Shown here piece after piece: positions 59,312 to 64,000 of a stretch of 64,000 bases of DNA. The number at the start of each line of letters is the position of its first letter. The first letter of the stretch is position 1. The stretch is taken from NCBI GenBank assembly GCA_016841525.1, contig JAENYZ010000001.1, positions 186,001 to 250,000 of the forward strand, read 5' to 3'. Source of the stretch: Anaerolineaceae bacterium (GTDB lineage: Bacteria > Chloroflexota > Anaerolineae > Anaerolineales > Anaerolineaceae). The translations under genes and the position numbers were made by a program. Under the pieces are notes generated by a model. It saw only the letters and a program-made list of their open reading frames with translations, made no database searches and had not been told where the DNA came from.

Positions 59312-60730
59312 ATGCCATTTTCGAGTATCACATTTATCTTTTTATTTTTACCAATCACACTGATCGCTTTTTACGTCCTCCCACGGAAGGGATGGCGTAA
59401 TCTCGTTCTTGTCCTTACCTCCCTTGTTTTCTTTGCCTGGTCAGACCCCACCCACATACACATCTTATTTCTATCGATAATCATTAATTACCTATGGGGC
59501 CGTTTCATCGGCAGGGCACAAACGCAAAATGCCACTAAAAGCGCGAAAACGCAGATGTGGATTGGTATTCTTCTCAACCTTGGTCTTCTGGGTTTCTATA
59601 AATACACCGGCTTTTTTCTCGACATTTTGAATTCAGGTCTCCCAACATCGATTGATTACACTCAAAAAGCGCTGCCGCTTGGGATTTCCTTTTTCACTTT
59701 TTCCGGCATTTCGTACCTCCTGGACATTTACAATGAAATCCACCTGCCTGAGAAAAACCTGGTCCGTTTCAGTTCTTATTTGATCATGTTCCCAAAACTG
59801 GTACAGGGGCCAATCACCCGGTTTATCACGGTCAGAGACGAGCTGCTTCAACCAAAATTTATCCCATTGGGCATCATGGAAGGCGTTCGCAGATTTATTG
59901 GGGGATTGGCAAAAAAAGTTATTTTAGCTGACAGCCTGGGTATGGCAACCAATAAGGTTTTTGCGGCAGAATTCAACGAAATGGGTGCAAGCCTAGCCTG
60001 GTTTGGGTTGATCGCCTATACCCTCCAAATTTATCTCGATTTTTCAGGATATACCGACATGGCTATTGGGATTGGTCAGATGCTGGGGTTCAAACTGCCT
60101 GAAAATTTCAACTTCCCCTATGTCAGCCGGAGCATCTCAGACTTTTGGCGTCGATGGCATATCACCCTCGGTGCATGGTTCAGAACCTATTTATTCATCC
60201 CGCTTGAGTTCGCCCGTAAAAAAGCAAAGGTCCTCCGCCAGCAATCAAACCTGATGATTGTTTTCCTGTTAACTGGTCTCTGGCACGGTGCCAGCTGGAA
60301 TTTTGTCATATGGGGAGCTTATTACGGCTTCATACTTGCCATCGAAGCCAGCGGTTTTGGAAAAAAGCTAAAGAAAGCTGCACCTTTTTTCCAGTATGCC
60401 TATGCAATCATCTTAATCATGATCGGCTGGATTTTCTTCAGAATTACCGATGTGAGCGAATGGGGATCCTTCTTCAGCGCTTTGTTTGGGGCAAATGGAT
60501 GGACAAATTTGGTGACATTCAGGTCACTAAACATCCTTTTTTATCTTCCCTTCTTGATTCCGGCGATATTATTCAGCCTGCCCTTTTTGCACCAATTTGG
60601 CGAGAAAATGAAAGCCAAAGGTGGGAAAGCTTTATTAGCTTTGGACATAGGGTACATTGCCTTATTCTTGTTCACCATCACCTTTATTCTTTCTAAAGGC
60701 TTCACTGCTTTTATGTATGTTGAATTCTAA
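59312..60730 (+). CDS. MBOAT family O-acyltransferase (AlgI-like)
   Basis: 472 residues, about 11 hydrophobic segments. The start PFSSITFIFLFLPITLIAFY is typical of AlgI/DltB-like proteins. LVQGPITRF, QIYLDFSGYTDMAIGIGQMLGFKLPENFNFPYVSRSISDFWRRWHITLGAWFRTYLFIPL and TGLWHGASWNFVIWGAYYG include the two MBOAT histidines. It carries acyl groups across the membrane and onto a glycan acceptor. The next two genes encode extracytoplasmic AlgX/DHHW-like proteins, as in AlgI-AlgJ/X systems, and an acyl-activating enzyme follows. The gene ends 2 bases before the next, so they are co-translated. Confidence 0.93.
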   Translation: MPFSSITFIFLFLPITLIAFYVLPRKGWRNLVLVLTSLVFFAWSDPTHIHILFLSIIINYLWGRFIGRAQTQNATKSAKTQMWIGILLNLGLLGFYKYTGFFLDILNSGLPTSIDYTQKALPLGISFFTFSGISYLLDIYNEIHLPEKNLVRFSSYLIMFPKLVQGPITRFITVRDELLQPKFIPLGIMEGVRRFIGGLAKKVILADSLGMATNKVFAAEFNEMGASLAWFGLIAYTLQIYLDFSGYTDMAIGIGQMLGFKLPENFNFPYVSRSISDFWRRWHITLGAWFRTYLFIPLEFARKKAKVLRQQSNLMIVFLLTGLWHGASWNFVIWGAYYGFILAIEASGFGKKLKKAAPFFQYAYAIILIMIGWIFFRITDVSEWGSFFSALFGANGWTNLVTFRSLNILFYLPFLIPAILFSLPFLHQFGEKMKAKGGKALLALDIGYIALFLFTITFILSKGFTAFMYVEF

Positions 60731-60732
60731 GT

Positions 60733-62007
60733 ATGAAAAAATTCAGCCTGTATTTTCTAGTCATATTTTTTATACTCCTGGTTTCTGTTCCCGGTTATTG
60801 GCTCCTCAGAGGGAAACCTGCTGCTGAGGTATCCATTATCGAAGGAAGGGTATTGGGATTACCTGAGAAATCCTATCCCACATTAAAGATTGCCTTGGAT
60901 TATATTCAGCAAGGAGAACCCGAAAAAGCAATCAGCCTTGTTTGGGACCTTTATACAGGCGGATCATTACAAAAGAAATTCGATGGTGCAGTCACCGATC
61001 AGTTTCCCTTCAGAATGCCTCTGATTATATTTGCTAAAGCTGTTGATCGCCAGATCATTAATCTTTCATATCGTTTCTCGGATGATGATGTCATCCCGGC
61101 AGATATGACCTCGGAGATTTACATCATGCTTAAGCACGATGCCCTCATTGTGCCGCCTGGCAGCTTTGATCAGAATATACGCAATAATATTGACCACCGG
61201 TTAGCGAATTACAAAGATATTGCTTCAAGATACCCTGATCTTAACATTTACATTTATTACCTTGAAACCCTGCCATATTCCCAGTATCATCCACTCAATG
61301 CATATTTTTCAAATGCGGATCAGGGACAGGGATTTGAGTATTTTCAATCCAATCTGCCTGAAAAAATTAACCTTGACTTTATGCCGCTCGATAACGTTGA
61401 AGGGCACCTAAAAAATTATTACCGCACCGATCACCACTGGAATGTCAATGGCATACTAGGAGCCTATAAAGGGATTTATGATTTAATCTCAAACGATAAA
61501 ACGGATTTTCCTCGAAAATTATCATCAACAACTTTGATCCCATTCCCGGATATCGAATTTTTAGGCTCATATGCCAGGAAAACCCTCTACCCATTAAAGG
61601 GTGATGATTTCATCGGTTACGAAGCGGAATTCCCTATTTGTGTTATAAAAGACCAGGGCGTTCCAGGTGATTATGATTTTCGAGATGAATATGCTGCCGG
61701 GAATTATCCAACCACGGCCTACACGGATCATTACGGCACGTATTTTGGCTCGCAAAAAGGTCTGTTGGAGTACATTTGTGAAACTCAAACCGATCGGAAT
61801 ATCCTCATCATTGGCGATTCTTATACACGACCCCTGGTTGCTTTGATTGCTTCACATTATCATCACACCTTTTTTGTAGATCTCAGACAAAACATAGATT
61901 TCACAATGTCGGACTTCACACAGAACCACACCATTGATGACTTTCTAATTGTTAGTGATTACGAAGTTGTTTTTATGGACACAGACCAATGGATGATACA
62001 ACCTTAG
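60733..62007 (+). CDS. DHHW/AlgX-like acetyltransferase-associated protein, copy 1
   Basis: 424 residues. One N-terminal hydrophobic segment (FSLYFLVIFFILLVSVPGYWLL) serves as an uncleaved anchor or signal, so the rest is outside the membrane. DQFPFRMPLIIFAKAVDRQ and the motif YYRTDHHWNVNGILGAY are hallmarks of DHHW/AlgX-type SGNH-like proteins, where D-H-H-W holds the catalytic His. ILIIGDSYTRPLVALIASHY holds the nucleophile Ser motif (GDS). It probably transfers an acyl group, delivered by the MBOAT protein, to the glycan. It starts 2 bases after the MBOAT stop. Confidence 0.88.
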   Translation: MKKFSLYFLVIFFILLVSVPGYWLLRGKPAAEVSIIEGRVLGLPEKSYPTLKIALDYIQQGEPEKAISLVWDLYTGGSLQKKFDGAVTDQFPFRMPLIIFAKAVDRQIINLSYRFSDDDVIPADMTSEIYIMLKHDALIVPPGSFDQNIRNNIDHRLANYKDIASRYPDLNIYIYYLETLPYSQYHPLNAYFSNADQGQGFEYFQSNLPEKINLDFMPLDNVEGHLKNYYRTDHHWNVNGILGAYKGIYDLISNDKTDFPRKLSSTTLIPFPDIEFLGSYARKTLYPLKGDDFIGYEAEFPICVIKDQGVPGDYDFRDEYAAGNYPTTAYTDHYGTYFGSQKGLLEYICETQTDRNILIIGDSYTRPLVALIASHYHHTFFVDLRQNIDFTMSDFTQNHTIDDFLIVSDYEVVFMDTDQWMIQP

Positions 62008-62079
62008 CTACTGAGCTCAGCTTTGAATAGATCCTGACGAATAAATATATATGATAATTACCAGTAAAAGGATAGATTT

Positions 62080-63357
62080 TTGAAGAAATTCACACAATAC
62101 TTCTTGGTCTTGTTTTTCTTAATATTGCTTTTTGTGCCTGTTTCCTGGCTGACAAATATCGGCGCTTCCCCCGAGGAATCGGTGGTCGAGGCAAGGACCC
62201 TGATCGCCTTAGAACCTGCGTCCAATCCGAACCTTGGTCGTGCCCTTGATTTCATTGAACAGGGAAACTATCGCGATGCTGCTGAAATTCTGATCAACCT
62301 TTACACCAGTGCTTCTTTTGTCAACAAATTTGAACGTGCAACAAGCGATCAATTCCCCTTCCGAATGCCAATTATCCAGTTTTCAAAAGCCCTTGATAGA
62401 GGGATCATAAAAATTGCTTACGGCTTCCTCAAAGACTCAGCCATACCGGCGGATATGACTTCGGATATTTATTATGATAAAACAAATAACCAGCTGGTAT
62501 TTTCACCAAATCTTTTTGATGATGTTACAAAGGAGGCAATTGACAAACGCATCATTAATTACGAAGAGATCATTCAATCACATCCCGATAAAAATTTTTA
62601 TCTGTATTACCATCAAACCCTTGAAAATTCCGAGTTCCATCCTTTAAGCGCCAGCTTTGCTTATGCAGATAAGAGTCAATCCATCGGCTATTTCGAAGAG
62701 AACTTACCTGAGAATTTGGTTTTGAAGAAGTTTATGCTTGAAGGAATGGAAGATCATCTAGAAAATTATTATCGGACAGATCACCATTGGAATGTGTATG
62801 GCATTTTAAAAGCCTATGGGGATATCCATGACATGCTCGCTTCTAATTACCCCGGCATTTCACCGATGCTTGAGTACAAAGACATCCTTAAATTCCCGGA
62901 TATTGAATTTTTAGGATTGATGGCGCGCCGAACTTTTTATCCTATCAAAGGTGATGATTTTGCTGTGGAAATTGTGGACTTTCCAGCCTATGAGATGAAA
63001 GTCAACGACCAGCTCATCGAACAGAACCAGAGGCAAGCCTATTTCGAGGGAAATTATTCAAACGTGCCTTACACCAACCACTACAATGAGTTTTACGGCT
63101 ATGTCACCAATTACACAGAATACACCTTTGAAAACGACTCAAACCGCAATTTGTTATTCATTGGTTCATCGTACAGATATGCATTGGACCCACTGGTTGC
63201 ATCGCATTATAAAAAGACATACTGTATCGATTTGCGTTATTTCACAGATTTCTCTTTTTCAGAATTTTTGGCTGAGCATGACGTGGATGATATACTAATA
63301 ATTGGTGATAACGATGTCGCCTTTGAAGATCTTGAATATTGGAAGATTAACCCTTAA
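62080..63357 (+). CDS. DHHW/AlgX-like acetyltransferase-associated protein, copy 2
   Basis: 425 residues, a clear paralogue of the previous gene with the same layout: N-terminal membrane segment (FTQYFLVLFFLILLFVPVSWL), ATSDQFPFRMPIIQFSKALDR, ENYYRTDHHWNVYGILKAYG and LLFIGSSYRYALDPLVASHYKKTY. The nucleophile motif reads IGSS where the first copy has IGDS, so Ser is kept but the Asp before it is changed. It begins with TTG 62080 behind AAAGGAT. The two copies may acylate different positions or sugars with the single MBOAT protein. Confidence 0.88.
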   Translation: MKKFTQYFLVLFFLILLFVPVSWLTNIGASPEESVVEARTLIALEPASNPNLGRALDFIEQGNYRDAAEILINLYTSASFVNKFERATSDQFPFRMPIIQFSKALDRGIIKIAYGFLKDSAIPADMTSDIYYDKTNNQLVFSPNLFDDVTKEAIDKRIINYEEIIQSHPDKNFYLYYHQTLENSEFHPLSASFAYADKSQSIGYFEENLPENLVLKKFMLEGMEDHLENYYRTDHHWNVYGILKAYGDIHDMLASNYPGISPMLEYKDILKFPDIEFLGLMARRTFYPIKGDDFAVEIVDFPAYEMKVNDQLIEQNQRQAYFEGNYSNVPYTNHYNEFYGYVTNYTEYTFENDSNRNLLFIGSSYRYALDPLVASHYKKTYCIDLRYFTDFSFSEFLAEHDVDDILIIGDNDVAFEDLEYWKINP

Positions 63358-63371
63358 AAAAGGACCTGACC

Positions 63372-64000
63372 ATGATCGTAAAAAACATAGCGTACGCCTG
63401 CCTCACACAGCATTGTGAAAATGGGTATGAAGAAAAAGAAATAATTAACTGGATCCATAATGACCTCTCAGAAACCAGGTTCACTTATGGTGAATTTGAA
63501 CGTGAATCTAACCAGATTGCCAATATTTTGAAGGATTTAGGCATCCATGCGCAAGAAGTTGTCAGTATTTTCCTCCCAAGAAGTCCAAAATTAATCACAA
63601 GCTTCTTTGGTATCCAAAAATTGCAGGCAATGTCCTGTATTCTATTCTCAACTTTAGGTGAGGATGCCTTACTTGACAGGTTGGGGAACAGCCAGGCAAA
63701 AGTCATCATTACAAAAAACAGCCTTGTCAGAAAGATACTGGCAATTAAAGATCAATTGCCTGAATTAGAAAAAATACTTGTCGTTGATAAAGAGGAACAT
63801 CGTGACGATTTTATCTTCAGCCTGCCAGCATTGCTGAAAGATGCTGATCCAGAATTTGACTATCCGTATCAAGTAGATGCAGAAACACCGGCTTTCTTGC
63901 AGTACACCTCGGGGTCAACGGGCAAGCCCAAAGGCGCCTTGCATGTTCACGGGGCAATCCTGGATATTATTCAATCCTTTCAAGAAATTTTATTGCCTGA
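63372..64000 (+). CDS. AMP-dependent acyl synthetase/ligase (3' truncated by window)
   Basis: Not in the ORF track because the frame runs off the window. ATG 63372 has AGGA just upstream and is 14 bases after the previous stop. The visible 209 residues begin MIVKNIAYACLTQHCENGY and contain FTYGEFERESNQIANILKDLGI, VVSIFLPRSPKLITSFFGIQK and the AMP-binding P-loop YTSGSTGKPKGALHVH. This is the N-terminal half of an ANL-superfamily acyl-CoA synthetase or ligase. Placed after the MBOAT and two DHHW proteins, it probably activates a carboxylic acid for the O-acylation module. It may be of the acetyl-CoA synthetase type; the substrate is not determinable. Confidence 0.88.
   Translation, partial: MIVKNIAYACLTQHCENGYEEKEIINWIHNDLSETRFTYGEFERESNQIANILKDLGIHAQEVVSIFLPRSPKLITSFFGIQKLQAMSCILFSTLGEDALLDRLGNSQAKVIITKNSLVRKILAIKDQLPELEKILVVDKEEHRDDFIFSLPALLKDADPEFDYPYQVDAETPAFLQYTSGSTGKPKGALHVHGAILDIIQSFQEILLP

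Noticed and set aside
1-64000. CRISPR array, tRNA, rRNA or known riboswitch
   Set aside because: No regularly spaced repeats, cloverleaf or conserved RNA core was found on reading either strand.

Overview
ORGANISM. Moderately AT-rich bacterial DNA. The gene content (ChvE/GguAB-type sugar importer, archaeal-type phosphoglycerate mutase, S21 protein, TPT-rich surface protein, many lipoproteins, large dTDP-rhamnose polysaccharide cluster) suggests a Chloroflexota bacterium, probably class Anaerolineae. This is inference from protein families; there is no rRNA or tRNA in the window to confirm it. Promoters often show an extended -10 element (TGnTAtAAT) with a weak -35, and TTG/GTG starts are common.

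LAYOUT. (1) 1-8.1 kb, housekeeping and stress genes: end of an FtsX-like ABC permease with its LolD-like ATPase, a flavin-nucleotide-binding gene broken by one stop codon, a lipoprotein MsrA-MsrB fusion, a SOUL haem-binding protein, two pirins, a lipoprotein, a family-4-like uracil-DNA glycosylase without its iron-sulfur cysteines, and a small protein with its own promoter and terminator. (2) 8.1-16.1 kb, a sugar uptake and sensing locus: permease, ATPase and a tandem-duplicated ChvE-like binding lipoprotein on the minus strand. Diverging from it are a REC-HTH-REC response regulator and a histidine kinase whose N-terminal half is a sugar-importer-type ABC ATPase domain. A three-arm CCCCTAT repeat lies between the two units. 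(3) 16.1-27.4 kb, mixed housekeeping: membrane-GNAT-like protein, nucleoside hydrolase, HPr, S21, radical SAM protein, MscS channel, group-2-like sigma factor, AmrS-like radical SAM enzyme, nitrilase-family hydrolase, phosphoglycerate mutase, a TPT-stalk surface protein and a lipoprotein. (4) 27.4-64 kb, a surface polysaccharide cluster, all plus strand except one IS1182-type insertion: Wzm/Wzt-like exporter, rfbCBAD for dTDP-L-rhamnose, many glycosyltransferases, a TupA-like ATP-grasp protein, sulfotransferase, WbqC-like protein, ATP-grasp/HAD protein, RgpF-GT-FkbM fusion, DegT aminotransferase, two DUF2142-like membrane proteins, a tandem esterase, and an O-acylation module (MBOAT, two DHHW/AlgX-like proteins, start of an AMP-dependent acyl ligase).

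HOW IT WORKS TOGETHER. Region 4 looks like one pathway that makes, decorates (sulfate, methyl, acyl, amino sugar) and exports a rhamnose-containing glycan. Four of its enzymes of different chemistry carry the same N-terminal repeat module (YYLxxYPDV...NPLxHYxxxGxxEGRxPS), which may act as a common docking tag. Region 2 looks like a self-regulating sugar importer in which the kinase may sense the transporter through its ABC domain; this is the strongest candidate in the window for an undescribed system.
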